Shown: positions 40,310-49,474, numbered from the stretch's first letter. The stretch is DNA of 64,000 nt from CAVYGM01 sp963768025 (GCA_963768025.1 CAVYGM010000030.1:1-64000); one strand, 5' to 3'. Translations and numbers: made by a program. The notes: generated by a model not told the origin, from the sequence alone.

Positions 40310-40916
40310 GGCGATTTTCAGTTTTGTAGTGGTACTAGGTATACAAGTAGAGATCAAAGAATATACCGGGGATGGTAAAACCCAAAGAGTCGGAAATTTT
40401 GACATTGTTTGTACCAAATCTTCTACACACTATGCCAGAAAGTCACTTGTTGGGAGTTTTTCAAAAACTGATTTTAGGGAAAACTCCTTCAAGTGTCGTG
40501 CATGCAAAATCGTGTTCCTGGTAACCAATTCGGAGGGTTCAGAAAGATGGGCAGAAAAAAAACTAATTTACTAATTTTTTGTATTTTGTGAAGATTACAG
40601 AGTCAGCCTACTTTTCTTCAATCAGAATACTTTGAAAATAATCTGTTGTGTTTCAATAGCTTATTTGGGGGGAAATACTGAATTGGTGGAAGGGGTTAGT
40701 AGATAAACAGGGAGGAATCAAAGAATAGTCACGATATTTGGTGCAGCAATAAAGCGCAGAGAACCTGAGCGTGAGGTCGACAAAGCCCCAAACCCACCTA
40801 ATTCATTGAACAAAAAAAACTGAAACCAAACGCAAACGTTCGCGTTGGGTGAGGGTTTTTTAGTATTTTAGAGGAAACAATACAGTATCTACCCCCTGAG
40901 CTCAACAACAAACGTT
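40310..40916. other. 607-bp intergenic region between clpB and the esterase gene
   Basis: Divergent spacer. A hairpin-like stretch around 40838-40863 (CCAAACGC and GCGTTGG arms, followed by GGGTTTTTT) may be an attenuator ahead of the esterase gene. I find no consensus promoter, heat-shock element or RNA gene; the open frame at 40308-40574 lacks coding character. Confidence 0.4.
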
Positions 40917-41648
40917 ATGAATCGAGAAATATCCGGTTGGTTTAGCCCGGCTCTAAACAAGCACATGGACATAGCGATCTATGGTCACTATGGGTTTGCA
41001 CTTTTGATGATCCCAACGGCCGCTTCCGACTTCCTGGAATATGAACAACAGGGCCTGATGGAAAGTATCCGCCCCTTTATTGACGCGGGAAAAATGAAGG
41101 TTTTCTGCGTGGGAAGTATCAACAACGAAAGCTGGCTTAACCCCGGACTATCTGGCTACGATAAGGCCATTCGGCATCAACAATTCAATGATTATATCAT
41201 AAAGGAGGTAGTCCCCTTTATCCATACCCGAACCAGTCCAGAGACGCCCATCATTGCTACCGGAGCTTCCTTTGGCGCTCTGCACGCCGCCAATCTTTTC
41301 TTCAGGCATCCCGATTCCCTCCAAGGGGTGATTGCCATGAGTGGATGTTATGATTTGTGCGCCTATACTGACGGCTACTACGACGATAACGTATACTTCA
41401 ATTCCCCAACGCTCTACCTGCGCAACCTGAAAGCGGAATGGCACCTGGATTTGTATCGGAAGAGTCGCCATATCCATTTTGTGACCGGATCCGGTGATTA
41501 CGAAGACCCCGATTCGGCGCGGCAGATTTCCGCCATTCTGCACACCAAAAACGTACCCCATGAACTTGATATCTGGGGAAGGGATATACCCCACGAATGG
41601 TGGGTATGGCACCGAATGCTCCCCTACTACCTGGAAACTAGGTTTTAG
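40917..41648 (+). CDS. Esterase D/PF00756-type alpha/beta hydrolase
   Basis: 243 aa. Nucleophile elbow GASFGA (Ser118), acid probably in TGSGDYEDPDSA, and His in DIPHEWWVWHRMLPYYL. The early GWFSPALNKHMDIAIYGHYG and IDAGKMKVFCVGSINNESW match the putative esterase family with PF00756 (esterase D/enterochelin esterase-like). Some relatives cleave S-formylglutathione, trilactone siderophores or acetyl esters; the target here is unclear. No signal peptide, so it is cytoplasmic. It stands alone and converges with pheS across a long inverted repeat. Confidence 0.8.
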   Translation: MNREISGWFSPALNKHMDIAIYGHYGFALLMIPTAASDFLEYEQQGLMESIRPFIDAGKMKVFCVGSINNESWLNPGLSGYDKAIRHQQFNDYIIKEVVPFIHTRTSPETPIIATGASFGALHAANLFFRHPDSLQGVIAMSGCYDLCAYTDGYYDDNVYFNSPTLYLRNLKAEWHLDLYRKSRHIHFVTGSGDYEDPDSARQISAILHTKNVPHELDIWGRDIPHEWWVWHRMLPYYLETRF

Positions 41649-41654
41649 GGAGTG

Positions 41655-41765
41655 GTTTATTGGTTATTGGGGAATTGGATATTGGTTCATTTATTGTTAG
41701 TTGACCCTTTTATAGTGTGCTGATAACCAGTTCGATACAAGCCAATTCCCCAGTAACCAATAAAC
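41655..41765. repeat. Imperfect inverted repeat between convergent genes (TTATTGG-type)
   Basis: 24-bp arms 41655-41678 and 41742-41765 match at 23 positions, with a 63-nt spacer. Further copies of the same short words (ATTGG, GGTTATT, TTCCCCAAT) continue to 41790. It lies between the convergent esterase and pheS genes. A related element with the same ATTGGGGAATTGG core occurs at 59375-59524, also between convergent genes. Confidence 0.65.
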
Positions 41766-41797
41766 TAATAACCACTTCCCCAATAACCACCCTCCCA

Positions 41798-42837
41798 TCA
41801 AGCCCCCTGAAACTGGCTTAGAAAGCGGACGTCGTTTTCGGTAAATAATCGTAAGTCTTTGATGCCGTAGCGGAGCATGGTGATGCGTTCAATGCCCATG
41901 CCGAAGGCGAAGCCCGTGTACTCTTCGGGATCTATCCCGCAGTTTGAGAGCACGTTGGGATCTACCATTCCCGACCCGGCAATTTCTACCCAGCCCGAGT
42001 GCTTGCATACATTGCAGCCTGCTCCCTTGCATATAAAGCACGAAACGTCGATTTCGGCGCTAGGCTCGGTAAAGGGAAAATAGGAGGGCCGCAACCGGAT
42101 TTTGGAATCCTTATCGAACATCTCCTTAGCGAAGTGATACAAGGTATCTTTCAGATCGCGAAAACTCACGTTGGTATCAATATATAGGCCTTCTACCTGA
42201 TGGAACACGCAGTGCGCCCTGGCCGAAATCGCCTCGTTCCGGAACACCCGACCGGGCATTATGGAGCGGATTGGAGGTTTTTTATGCTCCATCAGCCGCA
42301 CCTGTACGTTGGAGGTGTGGGTACGCAGCAGCACGTCGTCCTTTACCTCGCCCGCGCTTTTTTCAATAAAGAAGGTATCCTGCATTTCGCGGGCAGGGTG
42401 GTTGTCGGGGAAATTTAGCGCGCTGAAATTATACCAGTCAGTTTCAATCTCAGGCCCATCGGCTACATTAAAGCCCATCCGCTCGAATATTTCGATGATC
42501 CTCCGCCTTACGATGGTCAAGGGGTGCAGGCCGCCGTACTGGTTGGGTACCACGGGCAAAGTCAGGTCCACCGTTGGCCCAGCCTGAGCCGAACCTGATT
42601 CTTCCAGCGTGTACTGAATTCCTGGAAACGCTCCGTAGCGCGGTTCTTAAGGGCGTTCAGTTCCTGCCCCACCGCCCGACGCTCCTCGGGGGCAATGGAT
42701 TTGAGACGGTCGAACAGCTCCGTTACTACCCCTTTTTTACTGACAAATCGGAGCCTGAACGTTTCGAGTTGCTCTTTGTTGGTTACTTCACTTTGGTTAA
42801 TCTCAGCGATTAGTTCCTGTACCTTTTCGGTAAGCAT
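41798..42837 (-). CDS. pheS: Phenylalanine-tRNA ligase alpha subunit, one frameshift
   Basis: About 345 aa over two frames joining near 42620 (RFQEF then QYTLEESGSAQAGPTVDLTLP). Features: N-terminal coiled-coil tRNA-binding arm, class II motif 1 region HPLTIVRRRIIEIFERMG, motif 2 FRNEAISARAHCVFHQVEGLYID, and motif 3 GFAFGMGIERITMLRYG. It charges tRNA-Phe as the alpha half of an alpha2beta2 enzyme. Normal pheS length and an essential function make a real break impossible, so the shift must be a sequencing error or, far less likely, programmed frameshifting. pheT is not next to it in the window. Confidence 0.95.
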
Positions 42838-43105
42838 ATGAACAATAGACTTGGGTAATTATGAATGATTGACAGACAAATATAGAGAATCTTGGTGGGC
42901 TCGCTATCCTACTATATTGGTAAAGACGGGGCAATCTGTGGACTACGGGAGATGATAACCGAAAATTTAGCAAAAAAATGAGGTTAGTCACTATACGTAA
43001 AAATACGCGATTTAGTAAGTGGCGTTACGTCATTTTGATTTCTTCAAAAATATAATATTCTGATAATAAGGTTTTTATGTCTTAACAAGTAGTTATACGT
43101 ACTTT
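42838..43105. other. Divergent intergenic region between pheS and the LytTR gene
   Basis: The spacer (42838-43171) contains TATATTTG on the minus strand at 42884-42877, 40 nt before pheS, a -7 match with no good -33 partner, and the LytTR promoter given separately (43106-43133). No gene or clear RNA structure is seen. Confidence 0.4.
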
Positions 43106-43133
43106 TTTGATGTCTACCAATAGCCTAAATTTG
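43106..43133 (+). promoter_or_regulatory. Bacteroidota-type promoter for the LytTR gene
   Basis: TTTG at 43106-43109 and TAAATTTG at 43126-43133, separated by 16 nt, a slightly short spacer. The leader to the ATG at 43172 is about 32 nt. Confidence 0.5.
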
Positions 43134-43171
43134 ACATATCGAAATCCATAAAACAAACACACGTTAAGATT

Positions 43172-43570
43172 ATGAGAACCTTTTCAAATTACTCGGTCAA
43201 TGATACTTCTGACTATCCGGTAACTCTTCCCGTTCAAGAAATTGCAGTGCATTTGTTGGGTCAGATACTTTGGCTCAAACCGGAAGAAATAACCTGCCTC
43301 GAAGGAGAGGGAAACTATACCTTTATTTACACAAACCGGGGGAAGCGGTATCTGGTATCAAAGACTCTGAAAAGTCTGACCGAAAATTTGGACAAGTGTT
43401 TTCTTCGGGTTCACAAATCCTACATGATCAACACCGATTACATCGCCGAGCGCCTGGACGACGACCGGATCATCCGGATGTCGTGCGGCAAGGAAGTGAT
43501 CGTGTCGCGGCGCAAAACCAAGGAAATCGCCGAAATACTGGATAGCTACGAAAACCGCATCAGTGCCTGA
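43172..43570 (+). CDS. Solo LytTR DNA-binding regulator
   Basis: 132 aa. A LytTR domain covers about residues 30-125: LKPEEITCLEGEGNYTFIYT, the central KSLTENLDKCFLRVHKSYMIN and RMSCGKEVIVSRRKTKEIAEI. There is no receiver or membrane domain. The first 30 residues (MRTFSNYSVNDTSDYPVTLP) are short and polar. LytTR proteins bind pairs of direct repeats in promoters. Standalone ones are frequent in Bacteroidota, often autoregulated or responding to a partner kinase elsewhere. No sensor gene is nearby. It has its own promoter and terminator. Confidence 0.88.
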   Translation: MRTFSNYSVNDTSDYPVTLPVQEIAVHLLGQILWLKPEEITCLEGEGNYTFIYTNRGKRYLVSKTLKSLTENLDKCFLRVHKSYMINTDYIAERLDDDRIIRMSCGKEVIVSRRKTKEIAEILDSYENRISA

Positions 43571-43621
43571 TGGGGTAAGGAAATAAAAAGACTTCATTTT
43601 TAGTGGGTTAAATCGCCAAAC

Positions 43622-43658
43622 AGCAGCTGTCGCTTGTTCGATAGCTGCTTGTTTTTTT
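43622..43658 (+). terminator. Rho-independent terminator after the LytTR gene
   Basis: An 11-bp stem with one G-T pair (43622-43632 with 43639-43649) is followed by seven T residues at 43652-43658. Confidence 0.75.
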
Positions 43659-43831
43659 GACACCCCCAGGAATATCCTGAGACTAGTATTCTGTTTGGTG
43701 AAAAAGGCACCTCTGTGCCATTTCCTCACAAAGCAGGGCGGGAATTGGTGAATAAATAAAAGAATAGTAGGGGGATCCCGGCCAAATAGTGGTCATTATC
43801 TACATCACTCCCAAACCCCGCTCGCAGCCTC

Positions 43832-44170
43832 ATGAAGCGTTATTGCCTGACCCTGGATCTGAAAGAGGAACCGGCCCTCATTGAAAAATACAAGTGGCAC
43901 CATGCTCCCGAAAATCAATGGCCGGAAATCAATCAAACTATCCGTAAAACGGGAGTGGAGGCCATGCAGATCTATTTGCAGGGTACCCGGATGTTCATGA
44001 TCATGGAGGTAAGCGACGACTTTTCGTTTGAACGAATGGATGAGATCTACCGGCAAACGCCCCGAACCCTGGAATGGGAGGAGCTGATGTGGGGGTTTCA
44101 GCAGGCGGTACCCGGAGCCAAGCCGGGTGAAAAATGGATACTGATGGAAAAAATATTTGATCTTCCGTAA
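43832..44170 (+). CDS. L-rhamnose/L-fucose mutarotase family protein
   Basis: 112 aa, full length for the RhaM family: YCLTLDLKEEPALIEKYKWHH (conserved Tyr and His), GVEAMQIYLQGTRMFMIMEV and PGEKWILMEKIFDLP. It interconverts the alpha and beta anomers of a deoxy-sugar. Next on the same strand are a UxaA-type sugar-acid dehydratase and a fuconolactonase-like amidohydrolase, so the likely substrate is L-fucose or L-rhamnose taken down an oxidative route. The spacing of 81 bp to the dehydratase suits an operon. Which sugar is processed is not settled by sequence. Confidence 0.85.
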   Translation: MKRYCLTLDLKEEPALIEKYKWHHAPENQWPEINQTIRKTGVEAMQIYLQGTRMFMIMEVSDDFSFERMDEIYRQTPRTLEWEELMWGFQQAVPGAKPGEKWILMEKIFDLP

Positions 44171-44251
44171 AGCACCCTCCCGGCTCGCTGGCCAAGCCTA
44201 TTTGTATAGTACCTTTGGCGTGTCAATTATACTACCTAACTAGTTGCAAAA

Positions 44252-45900
44252 GTGAATAAAATACTGAAAGTACACCCCTCCGACAACGTGATTGTGGCGC
44301 TGACTGACCTCAAAAAAAATGATGAGGTGACTCTGGATGGCGAAGTCTACCGCCTTGCCGAGGATATACAGGCCAAGCACAAATTTGCCGCCCATGACTT
44401 TGCCCCCGGTGATGAGATCACCATGTACGGGGTGTTGGTGGGAAAAGCCCAATACGCTATTCCGCGGGGAAGCTGGCTGACGGTGTTCAATACCAAACAC
44501 GCCACTACGCCGCTGGCGGTGCGCGATAGCCACTACGACTGGACCGCCCCTAATGTATCCAAGTACGCCCAGGCTACCTTCCGGGGCTACCACCGCAGCG
44601 ACGGTAGCGTAGGTACCGCCAACTACTGGGTGGTAGTGCCGCTGGTGTTCTGCGAAAACCGCAATGTGAACGTATTGAAGGAAGCCCTTAACAAAGCATT
44701 GGGCTACGAAGCCGCCACGCCCTATCAGGATAAGGTGCAGAAAATCCTCGACCTGATGGCCGAAGGAAATGACAGCGCTATTCTGGATGCCCAACTACCG
44801 GAGTCGGGCAAAAAGAAGCCAGCTTCGCCTATTTTTCCCAATGTCGATGGCATCAAGTTCATCACCCATCAGATGGGCTGCGGGGGTACCCGGCAGGATG
44901 CCCGGGCCCTGTGCGGTTTGCTGGCGGGCTACATTACCCATCCCAACGTAGCGGGGGCCACGGTCCTGAGCCTGGGGTGCCAGAATGCCGAGGAAAGTAT
45001 CTTGACGGAGGAAATCCAGAAGCGTATCCCGGGTTTTGACCGGCCGGTTTTTATCCTGAACCACCAAACCCTGGGCAGCGAAGAGCAGGTACTGGACCTG
45101 GCCCTGAAACAAACACTGCTCGGGCCTGAAAAAAGCGAATGAATGCGTTCGCGAAGAAGCTCCCCTGTCCAAACTAACCGTGGGATTGGAATGTGGCGGG
45201 TCGGATGGTTTCTCGGGAATTTCGGCGAATCCTACCCTGGGCTACTTCTCAGATATGCTCGTGGCCTTGCAGGGAAAAGTAATCCTGTCGGAATTTCCTG
45301 AACTATGCGGCGTGGAGCAAAACCTAGCCGACCGCTGCGTGGATAGGCCGACAGCGGAGCGGTTTGCGCACCTGATGGCTACCTACAGCCAACGCGCCAC
45401 GGCGGCGGGCTCGGGCTTTGACATGAACCCTTCGCCCGGCAACATCAAGGATGGCCTGATCACCGATGCCATCAAATCGGCGGGCGCGGCCAAAAAAGGC
45501 GGTACCTCACCGGTGGTGGACGTGATAGACTATCCCGAAAAAGCGACCAAACCCGGCCTGACACTGCTGTGTACCCCCGGCAACGACGTGGAGTCTACCA
45601 CGGCGGAGGTAGGCTCGGGGGCCAATGTGGTGCTGTTTACCACCGGATTGGGTACCCCCACCGGCAACCCCATTGCCCCCATTGTGAAGGTAGCCAGCAA
45701 CACCAAGTTGTTCGAGAAAATGAACGACATCATGGATTTCAATACGGGCGATATTATTGAAGGAAAAGAGAGTATTCCACAGGCAGCCGAGCCGATTGCT
45801 GGATTTTGTGATTGCGGCCGCCAGCGGCGAAACCACCGTGAAGGCCATGCTGAATAATCAGGATGATTTTATCCCTTGGAAACGCGGTGTGTCATTATGA
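44252..45900 (+). CDS. UxaA-family sugar-acid dehydratase (altronate/fuconate dehydratase-like), two frameshifts
   Basis: About 549 aa. Start GTG 44252. N-terminal SAF domain (LKVHPSDNVIVALTDLKKND, then HKFAAHDFAPGDEITMYG) and the C-terminal UxaA domain (THQMGCGGTRQDARALCGLL, GLECGGSDGFSGISANPTLG, FCTPGNDVESTT-like LLCTPGNDVESTTAEVGSG). A shift in an A6 run at 45129-45134 joins GPEK to ANECVREEAPLSK; a second near 45796 joins EP to LLDFVIAAASGETTVKAML. UxaA enzymes are Fe-dependent dehydratases of D-altronate. Here, between a mutarotase and a lactonase, L-fuconate or L-rhamnonate is likelier. Its TGA overlaps the next ATG by 4 bp (ATGA), translational coupling. Confidence 0.88.
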
Positions 45901-46727
45901 ACATTGACTCCCACCAGCATTTCTGGAAATATGATCCGGTTCACGACGGCTGGATCGACGATACCATGACGGTACTTCGGCGGGATTTCCTGCCGAAGGA
46001 TTTGAAACCGGTGCTGGAACAAAATCAGGTGGACGGCTGCGTGGCGGTACAGGCCGACCAAAGTGAGGCAGAAACGGCCTTCCTGTTGGGATTGGCGTCG
46101 GAGCATGATTTTATCAAAGGGGTGGTAGGTTGGGTAGATTTGCAGGCCGATGACCTGGACGATAAGTTGGTCGAATACAAAAAGTACCCCCTCCTGAAAG
46201 GCTTTCGCCACGTACTGCAAAGCGAACCAGACGATGCCTACATGCTGCGCCCGACCTTTGTGGAAGGAGTAAAGAAGCTGAGAAAGCACGGCTTTACCTA
46301 CGATATTCTCATTTTCCCAAAGCACCTACCCAATGCTGTTTCCTTGGTTCAGCAGTGCGACGATCAGCCTTTGGTACTGGACCACCTGGCCAAGCCGTAT
46401 ATCAAAAAGGGCCTGCTGGATGAATGGAAAAAGGATATGCACTTACTGGCCGCCCACCCGCATGTACTCTGCAAGGTTTCGGGCATGATTACCGAAGCCG
46501 ACTGGACTACCTGGACCTACGAGCAACTGGTACCCTACCTCGATGTGGTGTTTGAAGCCTTTGGTACCGAGCGGCTGCTGTTCGGCTCCGATTGGCCGGT
46601 ATGTTTGCTGGCCGGCGAGTACCCGAAGGTGAAGCAGATTCTGGTGCGGTATATGGCCGGTTTCAGCGAGTCAGAAAAAGACAAAGTATTTGGCGGGAAC
46701 GCGGTGAATTTTTACGGGTTAGGGTAG
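45897..46727 (+). CDS. Amidohydrolase, L-fuconolactonase-like
   Basis: 276 aa from ATG 45897, which overlaps the dehydratase stop. The amidohydrolase_2 fold is clear: MNIDSHQHFWKYDPVHDGWI, with the HxH metal motif SHQHF, VAVQADQSEAETAFLLGLA, GFRHVLQSEPDDAYMLRP, LVLDHLAKPYI, LCKVSGMITEADWTTWTYE and LLFGSDWPVCLLAGEYP. The group includes L-fuconolactonase and L-rhamnono-1,4-lactonase, which open the lactone after sugar oxidation. It completes the operon of mutarotase, dehydratase and lactonase. The dehydrogenase, aldolase and transporter expected of the pathway are missing, because the accessory island begins immediately after. Confidence 0.85.
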   Translation: MNIDSHQHFWKYDPVHDGWIDDTMTVLRRDFLPKDLKPVLEQNQVDGCVAVQADQSEAETAFLLGLASEHDFIKGVVGWVDLQADDLDDKLVEYKKYPLLKGFRHVLQSEPDDAYMLRPTFVEGVKKLRKHGFTYDILIFPKHLPNAVSLVQQCDDQPLVLDHLAKPYIKKGLLDEWKKDMHLLAAHPHVLCKVSGMITEADWTTWTYEQLVPYLDVVFEAFGTERLLFGSDWPVCLLAGEYPKVKQILVRYMAGFSESEKDKVFGGNAVNFYGLG

Positions 46728-46775
46728 CGTTAGTTTTTCAATTGATTGCCGTTTGTGATGGATTTGCCCTGGGCT

Positions 46776-46796
46776 CCGTTGCGAACGGCTTTTTTT
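46776..46796 (+). terminator. Probable terminator of the sugar-acid operon
   Basis: A short CCGTT/AACGG stem (46776-46788) with a GCG loop is followed by a T run at 46790-46796, 49 nt after the lactonase stop. Confidence 0.5.
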
Positions 46797-47196
46797 ATTT
46801 GGAGTTCTCAGTGCTTGGTGGTGTTGTGAAGACGGTTGAAGCTGATTTTGTGAGTATCGCCAACGTTGGTCGGCTTTGTGCAGGAGGGGGATTAGAATTT
46901 CGTCTGCCCGCAATTGAAGTTCATAATTTATTCAAAGATTAGAAACATATTCAAATGTTCAAAAGAATTTCTTCCGCCCGAACCAAGGCTGAATAGGGAT
47001 ATGCTGCCGATTGCTCCAACGACCAGCCCCACTATTGGCACTACTACTATAAGCGGAATTTTTTGTTTCGCGTCCTACTTGTCAAATGTCGCTTCAAAGT
47101 TCAGTTCCACACTTGATTAGCTGATACGCGAAGCAATATCAACTATATCTGTTTAAGTAGCTGTTTGCTAATAAAGAAATCAAGGTATGGTGATTG
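46797..47196. other. Intergenic region with possible gene remnant
   Basis: No intact gene. On the minus strand, 47102 to 46937, one frame reads as a protein-like remnant with one internal stop: SVELNFEATFDK, stop, then a hydrophobic helix (IPLIVVVPIVGLVVGAIGSI). It may be the tail of a decayed membrane protein, as would suit an island edge. Open frames on the plus strand here lack coding character. Confidence 0.3.
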
Positions 47197-47671
47197 CTAA
47201 ATGAATGATATACTTCGTGCGCCCAGCCTTTTACAAGATTGATACATTCTCCAGCTGTTGATGCCTTTCAGCAACTCTAAACTCGTCAATTTCCCTCGTT
47301 CTCCCGCCGGGGGTGGTGTCAAAAATTCCCTTCTATCTTTTTTATAAGCATTAATGATGTTGCTTAGTAAGGGCGTCTTAGTGTAATCCCATTTAATATC
47401 TTTTTCAAAAATTAAGAATAATCTAGTTAAATGAATATGATTATTCCAAGGTCCATGCAACTCGCAATGTTGCAAAGCCATCGCGTCAACACTTAAGAAC
47501 CGTGTTTCGTAGTACATAGGATTGTTGAAGTCAAGAATTTCAGTTAAGCAGTTTAAATTGCTATGACATTCAAATACTCCGCCGGATACATCAGAGTTAC
47601 AAAACTGACATTTTCCCGATATTCTTAAGTTCAATTCCAGATTTTTTCGCATAGTCAAATAAGTCTTGCAT
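47197..47671 (-). CDS. Small zinc-ribbon-like protein, DUF5946-like, one frameshift
   Basis: About 157 aa. The best start is ATG 47671 (MQDLFDYAKKSGIELKNIGK), moving to the second frame at an A run near 47617 to continue CQFCNSDVSGGVFEC. The CxxC and following Cys suggest a zinc site. The central FLSVDAMALQHCELHG and HIHLTRLFLIFEKDIKWDY resemble DUF5946, whose function is unknown. It is one of two small same-strand genes flanking a long attC-like inverted repeat (47748-47944), so it may be a gene cassette. The family match is from memory. Confidence 0.55.
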
Positions 47672-47747
47672 ATTTCTGTGCTTCAAACATTAAATCGAAT
47701 GATGTATTTATCAGCGGAAATCTTTGTGGCAGGCTGCGCTAAAATTG

Positions 47748-47944
47748 CCGCTAACGGACAGAGCTTTAGGCAGGTGGGGAATTGTTGAATTGTCCAGCCC
47801 GGAACTGTAAGCCCAGTAAGAATTTAAAGTACAAGTTAACAACTAACGTCCAACAGAATTCCGTCCAGCCCGGAGGAAGTACAATATTGATTTGCAGCAG
47901 ATTTACTTCATCCGCCCCACTTGCCTAAAACCCCTTGTTGGCGG
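47748..47944. repeat. attC-like imperfect inverted repeat (possible integron cassette recombination site)
   Basis: Left arm 47748-47779 (CCGCTAACGG at its outer end, CAGGTGGGG at its inner end) pairs with 47915-47944 (CCCCACTTGCC ... TTGTTGGCGG). The outer CGCTAAC/GTTGGCG resembles the RYYYAAC/GTTRRRY ends of integron attC sites, without an exact match. The 135-nt middle contains a 12-bp direct repeat, GTCCAGCCCGGA, at 47792-47803 and 47863-47874. It lies between two small same-strand genes downstream of a tyrosine recombinase remnant. Confidence 0.5.
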
Positions 47945-48016
47945 TTCGTGTCTAAGAAGGGATCGCAAATCAGGCTTTGGATTTTCTTTGTAAATAGATG
48001 CCAAAATGGACTTTCT

Positions 48017-48436
48017 CTAGATTCGCAGTTCTTTCGCCATTAACGAACGGATTTTAGAACATTCTTCTTGAAAAAAATCATATTTTTCATCTTCTAACAA
48101 TTCAATACTATTAATTTTGTCTTTTGTCTGTTTTAGAATGTTCTTTTGAAGTTCAAAATAAACTTCACGAATTTTTGTACTTAAAAACAAACCGTTCCCC
48201 ATAAAATACCAATCCCGAAACTTTGTACTAAGTTATAAACTTCTTCCATTTGACCTGGCTTTTTGGATACTTTGGAAAGAGACTTGTGAGTTTTACAAAT
48301 TCTGTATATGCCTCAAGCCGCTTTTCCAGATATTTTCAATCAATTTTCCTTTATAATCAAAGTATACTTTAACTATTCCGCCAATAATTCCTGTGAATAC
48401 GAGAGCAATTAGTGCTTTTATTATTTCGTCATTCAT
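48017..48436 (-). CDS. Small membrane-anchored protein of unknown function, three frameshifts
   Basis: The last frame alone (MGNGLFLSTKIREVYFELQK, stop at 48017) is too short to be the gene. Reading back from ATG 48436 gives MNDEIIKALIALVFTGIIGG (one membrane helix) and VKVYFDYKGKLIE, then KYLEKRLEAYTEFVKLTSLF, PKYPKSQ, EEVYNLVQSF and FRDWYFMGNGLFLS, switching frame near 48335, 48265 and 48225. The pieces fit together in order as about 140 aa: an N-terminal helix and a charged helical domain ending ECSKIRSLMAKELRI. I recognise the pattern from uncharacterised bacterial proteins but not a name. Same strand and size as the DUF5946-like gene. Three shifts could be decay or error. Confidence 0.5.
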
Positions 48437-48594
48437 GATTATGATTTAATAGTGAAAATTTATTTGAACATGACTGCCAACTCGTAAATGTACGCAAGTT
48501 TTGCAGTATTTTTTGTATTTATTTGTACTTTAATAATATTTTATATAATTTTTGATGCAGTAAATATTTAAAAGTGATAATAATTAGATAAGGC
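48437..48594. other. AT-rich spacer between the cassette gene and the recombinase
   Basis: Very AT-rich 158 bp with long A/T runs and no gene. Any recombination (attI-like) or promoter site would lie here, but I see no convincing motif. Confidence 0.3.
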
Positions 48595-49050
48595 TCAATT
48601 ATTCTTTTTTATGTTTAAAGCATCAAATGGACTTTTAATATTTTCAAGTGTGCGGTTGCTGACATGAGTATAACGCAATGTGGTCTTTAAGTCGTTATGA
48701 CCTAGCAATTCCTGAATTAGCTTTATATCAGTTCCAGCTTCATGCAAATGCCGATGTGTCGGACCATTTGCTTAACTGTGTCTCAAGCTATGGAAAGTAA
48801 CTGGTTGATGAATTCTGGCGGCTGCTTTTGCCCGCTGGAACACGGACTGAAAACTTCGTGCGCTATATGACTCACCTTCAATCTGTCCCTCAAATAACCA
48901 AAACTTCGGTTTGTAAATCATATAATACTGTCGAAGAAGCTCCAAAATACCCTCCGATAAGGCAACTGTACGGTCTTTCTTTCCTTTGGTACCTTTGATA
49001 TTGATCACTCCACCCTGGTCCGTAACTTCACCATAGCCTGAGGAGACTCA
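48595..49050 (-). pseudogene. Tyrosine recombinase/integrase, catalytic-domain remnant
   Basis: Only the C-terminal catalytic half remains, in at least two frames. It reads GGVINIKGTKGKKDRTVALS, ILELLRQYYMIYKPKFWLF, then HSLRHS (catalytic R and H), a shift near 48775, and HLHEAGTDIKLIQELLGHND (His), LRYTHVSNRTLENIKSPFD (Tyr nucleophile) and the stop at 48595. The conserved Arg, His and Tyr of the family are therefore present. The N-terminal core-binding part is absent: the frame breaks near 49030, where the DUF2200 copy begins. The THVS...IKSP ending is like Bacteroidota integrases associated with small-gene arrays. Whether it was an integron integrase cannot be decided without the missing region. 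Confidence 0.75.
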
Positions 49051-49056
49051 GGCCTT

Positions 49057-49474
49057 TTAGTGCATTACTTCCCTTTCAGGAAGAAAAACTACATTTATAC
49101 AGTAGGTACCAAGAACAAAGTGAGGTTGATCTACTTCCATCAACCCTCGCAAAATCTTCTCCATCTTCCTGCCCTTGGCAAGCTCATCCACCAGCTTGTC
49201 CAGGTACCTGACTTTCCGGATCAGCGGGTTTTCGATGTCCTCGATCCGGTACCCACAGATGAGGCCGGTAATCAGGTGCGCGTTCGGGTGCAGGGTAGCG
49301 TTCTGAAAAAATTGCTCGAAGGTCACTTTTTCGCTGATCTGTTCTTGCATCTTGTCGTCATCGAAGCCGGTCAGCCATACTATGATCTGATGCAGTTCTT
49401 CTTTGGTCCGGCCTTTCTTCTCTACTTTCGCCAGGTATAGGGGGTAAACCGAGTGTGAAAGTCATTTTGGCCAT
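49057..49474 (-). pseudogene. DUF2200 protein, broken copy
   Basis: Nearly identical in protein to the intact gene at 53605-53970. The start MAKMTF (ATG 49474) is followed by one extra base after about 6 codons, so the frame is lost until YPLYLAKVEKKGRTKEELHQ. It then reads VTFEQFFQNATLHPNAHLITGLICGYRIEDIENPL (in pieces) and ends after MEKILR with unrelated residues (GLMEVDQPHFVLGTYC) rather than the normal DS end. Similarity to the other copy stops abruptly at both ends, suggesting a separate duplication or recombination event. DUF2200 is of unknown function. The tail overlaps the broken recombinase edge. Confidence 0.75.

Noticed and set aside
41798..42837. Programmed frameshifting in pheS
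   Set aside because: No slippery heptamer or downstream structure is obvious, other genes show similar scattered shifts, and pheS normally needs no frameshift.
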